This document shows, piece after piece, positions 7,335 to 15,433 of a stretch of DNA of 64,000 nt. Origin of the DNA: DATKYQ01 sp035528415 (lineage in GTDB: Bacteria; Myxococcota; B64-G9); assembly GCA_035528415.1 (NCBI GenBank), contig DATKYQ010000027.1, forward strand, positions 38,979-102,978. The letters run 5' to 3'. The translations under genes and the position numbers were made by a program. The notes below the pieces were generated by a model. That model was not told the DNA's origin. It worked only from the letters and a program-made list of their open reading frames with translations, and made no database searches. Positions within the stretch are counted from its first letter, which is position 1. Every line of letters starts with the position of its first letter.

Positions 7335-9396
7335 TTGTTATCGTATGATGCGATTTAGGCTTTCGAGCTTGCGGACGCAACTTGACGAGCAGGCCCAGTA
7401 AAAGCAGGAATATCAGGCCGCCCCGGCTTGTCGAACTCGAAGAACAACCCGCGCATCCGCCCGAGACGACGATCTCTTCGTCGCTGTCGGCCTGAGCGCC
7501 CTGATCTGCGTCAGTGATGTTGCCGTCCGCGCCATCGAGTGTTCCGCTGTCGGCATCTGCCTGCGGGCCGGCGTCGTCGTCGGCCTGCTGGCCTCCGTCG
7601 GCATCGATCTGCTGACCTCCGTCCGCGTCGGCCGGCGTGTTGCCGTCACCGTCCGGCTGCACGCTGCCGTCGCCGTCGGGTTGCGGTTCTTCATCTACCC
7701 ACTCCGTCACCTCGATGCCGGCCTCGAAAACGTCTGCGTCGCTTTGGGCCTCTATCTGCAGGCCGTTGCCGTCCGCAACTGTCACCTGGAAATCCTTCAC
7801 CAGGGCCCGGTTGCTGCCCCCGGCCTCGGACGAGATGTCGAAGTCGGTCAGGATCTGGCTTCCCTCCGCGAAGTAGTTCATCGAGCGATTGGTGAATTTG
7901 TCCGCGAAGTGCAAGCGCAGCAGGTAGACGCCGTCTGGAACATCGATGTCATAAGAGTGCGGACTCTCATGGCGTACGCTCTTGTATACTTCCGCCGGAG
8001 CAGCGTTGACTACTCCGGTCGTATCGACGCTGTCGGGGTTTGTGTAGTCGCTGCCGCCGCTGACGAAGGCGTCGTCTCTCAGCCAGCCGGCCACGTCGTG
8101 GTCGTTGCTGCCGCAGTTTATCCTGATCGGCAGGGCAGTCGAGACAACCTCTATTGTTGCCGTGCCCTGAATGCCGCCCGACTCGGCGGTGACCACGAAG
8201 GTTCCGCTGTTGCCGTCGGAGGTGAAGGTGCTGGTGTGCTGGCTGGCCGACTGCGAGTCGGCAGCGGGGTTCATCGAGCCGCCGCCCGAGACCGACCAGT
8301 TCATGTCGCTGGCGATCGGATCGCCGTTCTGATCTTTCGAGTTGGCCGTAAGATCCGTCGAGCCGCCGCTGACGATTGACGGGTCTGCGGCCACGACCTC
8401 GATGCTGGTAAGCTCCGGCGGCTGCGAGCCCCACAGTTCGCCGATGTACAGGTGCGGCCATTGGTCGTTGTGCGGGTCGCTGGTCAGCCGCTCGCGGTTG
8501 TCGTTGTTGCCCGAGAGGGGATGGATGAAGATCTCGTAGTCGCAGGTGTCGTGGTCATGGCAGCCGGTGGTGGCGCCGTACGTCAGCCAGTTGCCGTCGG
8601 TGGAGATGCGCGGAAAATACTCGTGCCCCCAGTCAGCGTCGGCATGGGCCACGACCGGCGTGTACGAACTGCGACTCTGGCGGTCGCTTATCTTCATCTG
8701 GAAGACGTCGGGATGCGTGTCGCAGTAAAGGCCGCCGCAGACGTGATACATCCAGTCGCCCCCGGGCGGGGTGGTGGGCTCGCAACCGCTGCCGACGAAC
8801 CAGACGTCGCCCTTGTTCTGCAGATCGAGAATCACCGCCGCGTGGTAGGCGTCGAATGTTCCGTTGTTGCCGCTATAGCCGTTGCGGTAACGATCGGTCC
8901 AGGTGACCAACCAGCGCCCGTCGGCCGTCAGGCCGCTCGGGCTCCAGCTCTTGTCGGCCATCTGAGAGAAGTCGCTCCTGTGCAGCCAGAAAGAGCTGCC
9001 GCCGGATTCGGGATCGACCCGGTAGAGGTCGTCGTTGGAGTCCATGCATATTATGCGCGTTCCGTCCCAGAGCCAGAACATGGGCAGCCCGTCGAAGATC
9101 TTCTTGTCTTCGCTTTTGTCCCAGCGCATAACCCGGGTCTCTCCGAGAGGCACGGTCTGGTAGGCGATCCAGCGCCCGTCCGGCGACCACATCGGCATGA
9201 GCGCCCCGGTCGTGGTCAGGCGGGCGACCCCCGTGCCGTCGGCCTTCATCATGTAAATCTCGTGGCGGCTGTCCTGGCGATCGGAAGCCCACACAATCCA
9301 GCCGTTGGACGGGTGCTCGGCCCGAACCGGCGCGCCGGCAAACAACACACCGGCGGCGAGTGCGGCAATCAGGGCGCTTGCCGTCTTGCTCACCAT
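7312..9396 (-). CDS. Secreted PD40 propeller protein with Ig-like and malectin-like domains and MYXO-CTERM-like tail
   Basis: A 694-residue exported protein. A signal peptide (about 1-26, ending PVRA) is followed by TolB/PD40-type WD repeats such as MWSPDGRWIAYQ (about 27-330). A bacterial Ig-like domain follows (about 335-425), then a malectin-like carbohydrate-binding domain beginning PIRINCGSND (about 430-575). An Asp/Gly/Gln-rich spacer leads to SGGCAGC, a hydrophobic helix and basic residues. This tail looks like a processed C-terminal sorting signal, so the protein is probably anchored at the cell surface. It ends with about 13 extra residues (after RKPK) that its paralogues lack; these may be read-through into the island. 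GGAGGT precedes ATG 9396. The ligand is unknown. Confidence 0.85.
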   Translation of the reverse strand: MVSKTASALIAALAAGVLFAGAPVRAEHPSNGWIVWASDRQDSRHEIYMMKADGTGVARLTTTGALMPMWSPDGRWIAYQTVPLGETRVMRWDKSEDKKIFDGLPMFWLWDGTRIICMDSNDDLYRVDPESGGSSFWLHRSDFSQMADKSWSPSGLTADGRWLVTWTDRYRNGYSGNNGTFDAYHAAVILDLQNKGDVWFVGSGCEPTTPPGGDWMYHVCGGLYCDTHPDVFQMKISDRQSRSSYTPVVAHADADWGHEYFPRISTDGNWLTYGATTGCHDHDTCDYEIFIHPLSGNNDNRERLTSDPHNDQWPHLYIGELWGSQPPELTSIEVVAADPSIVSGGSTDLTANSKDQNGDPIASDMNWSVSGGGSMNPAADSQSASQHTSTFTSDGNSGTFVVTAESGGIQGTATIEVVSTALPIRINCGSNDHDVAGWLRDDAFVSGGSDYTNPDSVDTTGVVNAAPAEVYKSVRHESPHSYDIDVPDGVYLLRLHFADKFTNRSMNYFAEGSQILTDFDISSEAGGSNRALVKDFQVTVADGNGLQIEAQSDADVFEAGIEVTEWVDEEPQPDGDGSVQPDGDGNTPADADGGQQIDADGGQQADDDAGPQADADSGTLDGADGNITDADQGAQADSDEEIVVSGGCAGCSSSSTSRGGLIFLLLLGLLVKLRPQARKPKSHHTITITDRDFP
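7495..7690 (-). repeat. Asp/Gly-rich degenerate repeat encoding the surface spacer
   Basis: Short imperfect repeats encode units like DADGGQQ and PDGDG in the minus-strand PD40 gene just before its Cys motif. Such low-complexity Asp spacers recur in the other surface proteins of this window. They probably hold the globular part away from the membrane anchor. Confidence 0.6.
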
Positions 9397-9447
9397 GCAC
9401 CTCCATTCATGGCTTTAGTTTGCCATAAAAGGGATACATGCTCAAGG

Positions 9448-9477
9448 TTGACCCTTTGTTACGCCAGCGGATATGAT
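9448..9477 (+). promoter_or_regulatory. Possible sigma70-type promoter for the GHL10 gene
   Basis: TTGACC at 9448-9453 and TATGAT at 9472-9477 are separated by 18 bp in the 90-bp divergent intergenic region. A transcript from here would start near 9484, only a few bases before the TTG at 9487. Either the mRNA is nearly leaderless or one of the two assignments is wrong. Confidence 0.35.
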
Positions 9478-9486
9478 AATGGTGCC

Positions 9487-12126
9487 TTGGTACGAATTAT
9501 TATAATCAACTTCTTGCTGCTTCCCGCCGCTGCGCTCGCGGCGCCCCTGGTCATCGACGACTTCTCCTATCCCGACACCCCGGCCGCGCGGGCTGCCTGG
9601 CAGGAGATGGCCGGCTCGTTGCCGGTGGAGATGTCCGACTCGGGCGAGTGGGGCGACGAGCGGGTAATGAAACTCCCCTGCGACTTCAGCGTCCAGACTG
9701 ACCGCTCTTATTGGGACCGCAATATCGCGATGGATCTCTCAGGCTACCGTGAGTTCGCACTGGAGATCTTCGTCCCCGATCCCGGCGCGGTCTCACATTT
9801 CACACTCTTCTTTCGATCCGGCGCCGGGTGGTACGGAAACAGCGCGACCGTCGACAAACCGGGTTGGCAAACTCTGTATTTCTCCGTGATCGACTTCGGC
9901 ACAGAGGGCACGCCCGCCGGATGGGACCAGATCGACGGCATCCGCCTTTCCCCCTGGAAGGAATCCGACCAGGACACTTACCTGGCGCTGCGGGAACTGC
10001 GCACCTTTACACCCCTGGTCTTTCTTGTCAAAGACACCCAGACCGCCGATACGAGCACGGTCGAGAGAACCACTGACCTCCTTTCCGCCTGGCTGGGCCG
10101 CTACAACGTCTCCTACGGCGTCATTGACGACACAGACGTCGAAGTGGGCTATCTTGACGGATCCAGGATGGCCGTCCTGCCTTACAACAACACACTATCG
10201 GATGCGGCCCTGACCGCGCTTGAGAGCTACGTGGCCGGCGGCGGCAAGCTGATGGTTTACTATGTCCTTGCTAACCGCATCGCCGCTTTGTTGGGCATCC
10301 AGGAAACCGGCTGGACCCAGGGCGACTTCGCTGCCTATACTTTCCAGGACGATCAAATCCAGAACCTTCCCGCCCACGTCCTGCAGACTTCCTGGAACAT
10401 CACCGTTGCCGCACCCACGGCCCAGTACAATTCCCGGGCCATCGCCGAGTGGCAGGACAACCAGGGTCTGCCAACCGGCTACCCTGCCTGGCTGGCCAGC
10501 GACCACGGCTTGTTCATGTCTCACGTCATCATCGGCGACGACGCCGCGAACAAGCAATACATGCTCCTGGTGCTGATTGGACATTACGTCCCGGAGATCT
10601 GGCCCGCCGTCTCGAACTCGGCTATCGAGAACATCGGCAAGATCGCAGACTACCTTTCCTACGACGAGGCTGTCTCCGACATCCACGTTCGGGGCGCCCA
10701 GACGCCCCGCGCCCAGTCGGTGGAAGCCGAACTCGCGCAGGCCGACTCACTCCGCGAAAATGCCATCGCGCTGCTCGCCGCCGCCGAGCATGCTCAGACC
10801 GTCCTGGTCGCCGGCGATGCCCGCTCGCACCTGCTGGAGGCTTACTACCTGTCTCAATCACCGACGTGGCCCGAGTTCCGCGCCGTCTGGGAACATTCCG
10901 GCACCGGCCCATACCCCGGCGACTGGGCGTTCGCCATAGACGCATTGGCCGACAACCACTTCACCGCAATCTTTCCAAACATGCTCTGGGGCGGCCTGGC
11001 TCACTACGACAGCGCGTTGTTGCCCCACTCCGACAAGTTCGACACTTACGGTGATCAGATCGCCGCCTGCATCGAAGCCGCTCACCAGAGAGGCATCGAG
11101 GTCCATGTCTGGAAGGTCAACTGGAATCTCTCCAACGCCTCGCAGTCCTTCATTGACGACATGCGCACGGCCGGCCGCACACAGGTCACCCGCTACGGAG
11201 AGCCCGCCGACTGGCTTTGTCCATCCCACCAGGAAAATTTCGTCCTGGAGCGCGACTCCATGCTCGAAGTCGTCCAGAACTATGACGTCGATGGCATCCA
11301 TTTCGACTACATCCGTTACCCCAGTGGCAATAACTGCTACTGCGATGGATGCCGCGACCGCTTTGAGCAACAAACAGGAAGCACGGTCACCAATTGGCCC
11401 GACGATGTGGTCGACGGTGGGCCGCTGGAGTCCGCTTTTTTAGACTGGCGCCGTGAGCAGATAACCAACCTGGTTTCCGCCGTCTACCAGGGTGTAAAAG
11501 CTATAAAGCCAAACGTGAAAGTCTCGGCCGCCGTTTTCTCCAGCTACGCCTACTGCAAGGACGGCGTCGGTCAGGACTGGGTCGACTGGATCAATCGGGG
11601 CATCGTCGACTTTCTGTGTCCCATGGATTACACCAACGACTTCGACCGCTTCGAGAACCTGGTCAGCGAGCAGCTGGATTACTCCCTGGACCGCATTCCC
11701 ATCTACCCCGGCATCGGTGCCAGCTCCTCCTCCAGTTCCTTCGGCCCCGACGGCGTGATAGTTCAGGTCTCGACCACACGACGTCTCGACACCGGCGGCT
11801 TCATCATCTTCAACTTCGATCGTAATCTGGCCGAATCCGTTCTTCCCGCCCTCGGCCAGGGAGCCACCGCAGCCGTCCCTGACGACGGCGGAAGCGATGC
11901 TGGAAGCGACGCAGGAAGCGACGTGGGCACCGACGCGGGCACAGACGAGATCCAGGACGCCGGTTCCGATCCCGCCCCGGGTGCCGACGAATCCAAAGAG
12001 GAAACCTCCGGCGGCTGCGGCTGCAGTCCTCGGGCCGCTGCCAGAAACAAGAACAACTCAACCAACTGTTTGCTTCTTATCTTCCTCCTGTCCCTCCTGC
12101 TCTTCAGAGTGCATCCCCGGTTGTAG
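9487..12126 (+). CDS. Secreted GHL10-type (DUF187) glycoside hydrolase with MYXO-CTERM-like tail
   Basis: About 879 residues. A signal peptide (VRIIIINFLLLPAAALA) precedes a beta-sandwich carbohydrate-binding-like domain (about 20-170) and a GATase/flavodoxin-like domain with VAGGGKLMVYY (about 170-390). A GHL10 TIM-barrel follows (about 470-790) with the family motif HFDYIRYP near residue 604. The C terminus has an Asp/Gly/Ser spacer, SGGCGCS, a hydrophobic helix and a short basic end, the same sorting-type tail as its neighbours. It probably cleaves an extracellular or cell-wall glycan; the substrate is not predictable. The frame stays open far upstream, but that part lies antisense to the PD40 gene. 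TTG 9487 places the signal peptide at the N terminus; TTG 9448 is an alternative. Confidence 0.8.
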   Translation: MVRIIIINFLLLPAAALAAPLVIDDFSYPDTPAARAAWQEMAGSLPVEMSDSGEWGDERVMKLPCDFSVQTDRSYWDRNIAMDLSGYREFALEIFVPDPGAVSHFTLFFRSGAGWYGNSATVDKPGWQTLYFSVIDFGTEGTPAGWDQIDGIRLSPWKESDQDTYLALRELRTFTPLVFLVKDTQTADTSTVERTTDLLSAWLGRYNVSYGVIDDTDVEVGYLDGSRMAVLPYNNTLSDAALTALESYVAGGGKLMVYYVLANRIAALLGIQETGWTQGDFAAYTFQDDQIQNLPAHVLQTSWNITVAAPTAQYNSRAIAEWQDNQGLPTGYPAWLASDHGLFMSHVIIGDDAANKQYMLLVLIGHYVPEIWPAVSNSAIENIGKIADYLSYDEAVSDIHVRGAQTPRAQSVEAELAQADSLRENAIALLAAAEHAQTVLVAGDARSHLLEAYYLSQSPTWPEFRAVWEHSGTGPYPGDWAFAIDALADNHFTAIFPNMLWGGLAHYDSALLPHSDKFDTYGDQIAACIEAAHQRGIEVHVWKVNWNLSNASQSFIDDMRTAGRTQVTRYGEPADWLCPSHQENFVLERDSMLEVVQNYDVDGIHFDYIRYPSGNNCYCDGCRDRFEQQTGSTVTNWPDDVVDGGPLESAFLDWRREQITNLVSAVYQGVKAIKPNVKVSAAVFSSYAYCKDGVGQDWVDWINRGIVDFLCPMDYTNDFDRFENLVSEQLDYSLDRIPIYPGIGASSSSSSFGPDGVIVQVSTTRRLDTGGFIIFNFDRNLAESVLPALGQGATAAVPDDGGSDAGSDAGSDVGTDAGTDEIQDAGSDPAPGADESKEETSGGCGCSPRAAARNKNNSTNCLLLIFLLSLLLFRVHPRL

Positions 12127-12162
12127 TTGGCGTTACCACAGACGTGGTCGTAGACGCAGCGC

Positions 12163-13404
12163 TTATTGGGAAGTTTTATCTTTCGTGAGTTGTTTCAGAC
12201 ACAGTGTGTAATTGTGCGGACCTTGGGCGCGAAGCGATTCTATCCTGCCAGACACATCGAGTAGCTTACGGTAGGCAGTGTCCTTGTCGATCAGAGGCTC
12301 GCCCTGCGGGTTGACCTGGATCCAGGCGTCCTTACCCAGGCCGCGCGGATCCCATAGGTAGTAAGTCAGGCGCCATTTCTCCTGCAGCAGGCGCAGAAGC
12401 AGGGCGGCCTCTTTGACCCACGGGGCCCGCGGCAGTAGATCGAGATCGAGGCCGGCCGCGAGTTCCTGGGAGGAAAAGACGCCCTGTTCCTGCTTGTCTA
12501 TGTAGACGCGCGCCTGTTTATTAAGTCCGGCAATCGCAAGCCTGCGGGAGGCAAAACGCTTTGCTTGCGGCACGAACGGAAGGCCGTCCCTTGCGGCCTT
12601 CGGCAGAAAGATGTTGTCGTGGGAGTGGCTGAAAGAAAGACAGGTTCGGCCGTGCTTCCATTTTGCCCCGCTAAGATCGAAAGAAAGCCGCATGTTCTTG
12701 CGTTCGCCGCGCGGGTCCAGCTTGTCGAGCAGCACTCCGGCCATGACGAGCTGGCCGGCCGGGCCCGGGTGAATAGCGTTCAGCATCAGGCGCACGGGCA
12801 CGGAAAGTGACCCGGCCCGGGCCAGGGCCAAGTCGAAACTTGTGAACATGTCGATCAGCGGCACCTTGCGCCGCGCAGCCAACTCGCGCAGGCCCGCGGC
12901 CATGGCTGTGAGCATGCGGTTGTAGCGCTTCTTGTTGTAGTCGAGCGGCTCGACGCAAGTGGAGGTTGCAAACACCAGCCTGGCCTGCGTCCTTTCCCCG
13001 ATTTGGTCTGCCAGCTCGTTCATGTAGGCCAGGTAGTAGCGCAGCAGCAATCCGTTGTAACCGCGGTAGCCGCCGTCATTCATGCCCAGCATGACCAGCA
13101 CCAGGTTCGCATGCAGCGGAAAAAGATCGCGCTGCAGGCGCATTGCGGCGCCGGCCGCGGTGTCGCCGCGCACTCCCAGGTTGATGAAGCGAATCTTCCG
13201 CTCCGGGTAGCGGCGAATGAAATAAGCCTCGATGTAAGCAGTGTAGAGATTCTGCCAGGTGATGCTGTCTCCCAGGAAAACCACGATGTCGCCGTCTTGC
13301 GGAACGGGCACCTCGATCTCGGGTTGTGCTTCTCCGGCGAGCGCAACGGCAGCACAGGCGACGATAAGAGCCATGCCGACGGACAGGATTTTTTTGCGCT
13401 TCAC
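12163..13404 (-). CDS. Secreted SGNH/GDSL-family hydrolase
   Basis: A 413-residue protein with a signal peptide (about 1-24) and the SGNH blocks: GDSITW at 45-50 (nucleophile Ser), GVRGDT at 77-82 (oxyanion Gly), GMND at 107-110 (Asn) and NAIHPG with His212. The residue three before the His is Asn209, where the family usually has Asp, so the triad may be a Ser-His dyad. The last 190 residues form an extra C-terminal region found in some rhamnogalacturonan-acetylesterase-like proteins. It likely removes acyl groups from a glycan. It lies 3 bp downstream of the TPR membrane protein gene and is the last gene of the six-gene operon. Confidence 0.85.
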   Translation of the reverse strand: MKRKKILSVGMALIVACAAVALAGEAQPEIEVPVPQDGDIVVFLGDSITWQNLYTAYIEAYFIRRYPERKIRFINLGVRGDTAAGAAMRLQRDLFPLHANLVLVMLGMNDGGYRGYNGLLLRYYLAYMNELADQIGERTQARLVFATSTCVEPLDYNKKRYNRMLTAMAAGLRELAARRKVPLIDMFTSFDLALARAGSLSVPVRLMLNAIHPGPAGQLVMAGVLLDKLDPRGERKNMRLSFDLSGAKWKHGRTCLSFSHSHDNIFLPKAARDGLPFVPQAKRFASRRLAIAGLNKQARVYIDKQEQGVFSSQELAAGLDLDLLPRAPWVKEAALLLRLLQEKWRLTYYLWDPRGLGKDAWIQVNPQGEPLIDKDTAYRKLLDVSGRIESLRAQGPHNYTLCLKQLTKDKTSQ

Positions 13405-13407
13405 CGT

Positions 13408-15423
13408 TTACTCCTTTCCCGCTCCTTGACCGGTTGCGGCCGCCCGGCGAATGTCGAGCAGGATGCGCCGCGCCGCCCGGTTATAAGGATCGACATCAAG
13501 AGCGCGCCTGACAAGTTCGAGCGCTTGATCGAGCCTGTCGGATTCACGCGCAATTTGCGAAGCAAGTACCAGGCTGTCAGTGTCATCGGGTTTTTCTTCG
13601 AGAAGTGCTAGGGAGATCTCGAGAGCCTCCGAGATGTGCCCTCCCAGGTAGTAGCTCCTGGCCAGCAGCACCCGCGCCATGCGGCTTTTACGATCCGCCA
13701 GGATCTCGTACGCCCGGTCGTAGTTACCGCTGACATCGAGCAGCAGTCCAAGGTTGATGAATGCTCTTTCTTCGGCGGGCCGGTCGTCGGCAAAGCGCAC
13801 GGAAAGCCCCCTCGCAATGCGCGTCACGGTCTGTCGATCGGAAAGGTCTATCGGATCCGGACCGTCATTACCCTGGGTGAAGACCGTTTGCGTGCCGTCG
13901 GTAAACACCAGGCTCCAGTCGGGATCTCGATACAGAGCGCCGATCAGCGGGCGATAGCGATCGGGCAGGGCGACAGGCAGTACGGCCGTCCGCAGGTCGT
14001 GTGTTCGGCTGTATTCAGTGAAGCGCTCCGGGTGATCGAGAACATCGAGGTAGTCTGCAAATTGACGGGTGGTGCACAGCACCAGGCGTCCATCGATGAA
14101 AGGACGTCTTTCAGGAAAAAGTTTCCAGATCAGGTATCCGCCGTAGCGCACCGAGTTGAAGAGGTTTCCGCGCGCGGGCAGATTTTCTACCAAGGTGCTT
14201 GCCGCGACGGGGACGCGAAACGGGGCCGGAGCGGTTAGCCCGGCTTGCGCAGTCAGCGATGAGCCCAGTGGAAAAGCAATTGTTGCAAGAACCAGACCGG
14301 CGAAAAAGGGGCTTTCAAGCAACCGGCGAAAGAAGCGCCTGTTTTCTGCGTGACGCGTGCGATAGATGGCTGCGCCCACGTTGGCCAGAATGACAGGACC
14401 CGCTACCCAGTAGAACAAGAGCAAATTGCGATTGGCCAAAAGAGCCGGGAGCAACATGGCAAGAAGCAGCAAGAGCCTACTCGCCGATATTCGCCTCACG
14501 TTCAGCAGGAAAGATCCCAGTGCCGCACCCAGGACCCATGCAAACATCGAGATCGTCCCTGCCCCAGTTCGTTCTAGCAGCCAGGGAGACGTATTTTCAG
14601 AAACATTGTAGCTGAAAAGGCTGGACGCCTCGGGCCCTATGCGAAACAACAACTTGAAGGGCAGGACGATCCCGTCGATACCAAAAGGCGTCACCAGCGA
14701 GGCGGCGAAAAGCAGGAGCAAGGTAATGCCCATGGGTACGAGCGCCTTTAATGGCGGCCCGCTGGTGAATCCCGGAAGCCTGAGCCGTCCCGCGAGCAGG
14801 CCCAGGCCCTCGCCCGCAAGAAAACAGGCGACGATTAGCGGACCGAGCGGAAAAAGAGGCTGGCTGTTGGCCCAAAACAGTTGAATCACAACCAGCGCGG
14901 CAAGGTAGCGCGCCCTGCGTTCATTCAGGTAACGACCGATAAGATAGAGAAACAGGCTCATGTAAAAGAGGCTGAAGACTACCGGCCGCATGAAAACGAA
15001 CTCCCGCCCCGCGAATACCAGCAATGCAAGCACGGAAACCGCCAGAGGCCGCAGTGCGCGGAACGATACACTGGAGTGCTGTTCGGCGGCTTTCAGCAAC
15101 AGCACGGCCGAGGCTGAAAACAGCAGGCACTTGCTGATGACCAGCGCAACATTTCCCCCAATTCGCCAGAGCAGGTAGACCACTAATTGGAAGAACCAGT
15201 GCAGATCCGTCCAGTATTTTCCCAGTGATAAAAGAGAGAAGGGATCGCTTGTGGGAATCGTCCCTGTCCGAAAGATTTCGCGTCCCGCGGCCAGGTGCCA
15301 CCAGACGTCGGTGCCGGTCAGTGGAAACATGACGGCCAAGAAGGAGAAGATGAAAAGCAGAGGCACCAGCAAACGCTCGGCGAACAAATACCATGCCGGC
15401 GTCGGCTTCATGGCCGGCCCCAC
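13408..15423 (-). CDS. Polytopic membrane protein with C-terminal TPR repeats
   Basis: A 671-residue protein with many hydrophobic helices in the first 430 residues. The first loop contains DVWWHLAAGR, resembling GT-C-type glycosyltransferases, where acidic residues in the first periplasmic loop are catalytic. A soluble domain (about 430-530) follows, then TPR-like helices (about 545-660, for example YDRAYEILA and LDQALELVRRALDVDPYNRAARR). It could be an integral membrane glycosyltransferase or a protein glycosylation factor; I cannot decide which. The GTG start at 15423 has GAGG 8 bases upstream; ATG 15411 is an alternative. It lies 10 bp after the PD40 gene in one operon. Confidence 0.75.
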   Translation of the reverse strand: MGPAMKPTPAWYLFAERLLVPLLFIFSFLAVMFPLTGTDVWWHLAAGREIFRTGTIPTSDPFSLLSLGKYWTDLHWFFQLVVYLLWRIGGNVALVISKCLLFSASAVLLLKAAEQHSSVSFRALRPLAVSVLALLVFAGREFVFMRPVVFSLFYMSLFLYLIGRYLNERRARYLAALVVIQLFWANSQPLFPLGPLIVACFLAGEGLGLLAGRLRLPGFTSGPPLKALVPMGITLLLLFAASLVTPFGIDGIVLPFKLLFRIGPEASSLFSYNVSENTSPWLLERTGAGTISMFAWVLGAALGSFLLNVRRISASRLLLLLAMLLPALLANRNLLLFYWVAGPVILANVGAAIYRTRHAENRRFFRRLLESPFFAGLVLATIAFPLGSSLTAQAGLTAPAPFRVPVAASTLVENLPARGNLFNSVRYGGYLIWKLFPERRPFIDGRLVLCTTRQFADYLDVLDHPERFTEYSRTHDLRTAVLPVALPDRYRPLIGALYRDPDWSLVFTDGTQTVFTQGNDGPDPIDLSDRQTVTRIARGLSVRFADDRPAEERAFINLGLLLDVSGNYDRAYEILADRKSRMARVLLARSYYLGGHISEALEISLALLEEKPDDTDSLVLASQIARESDRLDQALELVRRALDVDPYNRAARRILLDIRRAAATGQGAGKE

Positions 15424-15433
15424 GCCGCCCGCC

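Larger units (their letters stand above)
1..7340. other. Candidate horizontally acquired defence island (left part outside window)
   Basis: Six consecutive plus-strand genes are tightly packed, with overlaps of 8 and 4 bp at two junctions. They encode a PAPS-reductase-like enzyme, a PIN-like nuclease, a P-loop NTPase and a GHKL ATPase together with two unrecognised proteins. By eye the stretch is clearly poorer in G+C than everything to its right, with many A/T third codon positions. Everything to the right consists of secreted or housekeeping genes. The mix of ATPase, nuclease and sulfur-transfer-type enzyme is typical of anti-phage loci; that functional reading is inference. The right boundary is placed where the last gene runs into the end of a resident gene; the left boundary is not in the window. 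Confidence 0.6.

Noticed and set aside
8452..9486. 345-codon upstream extension of the GHL10 reading frame
   Set aside because: It lies wholly antisense to the PD40 gene, has no family match and would place a signal peptide deep inside the protein.
12135..12148. ACCAC-AGAC-GTGGT hairpin between convergent genes
   Set aside because: A 5-bp stem without a T-run is too weak to call a terminator.
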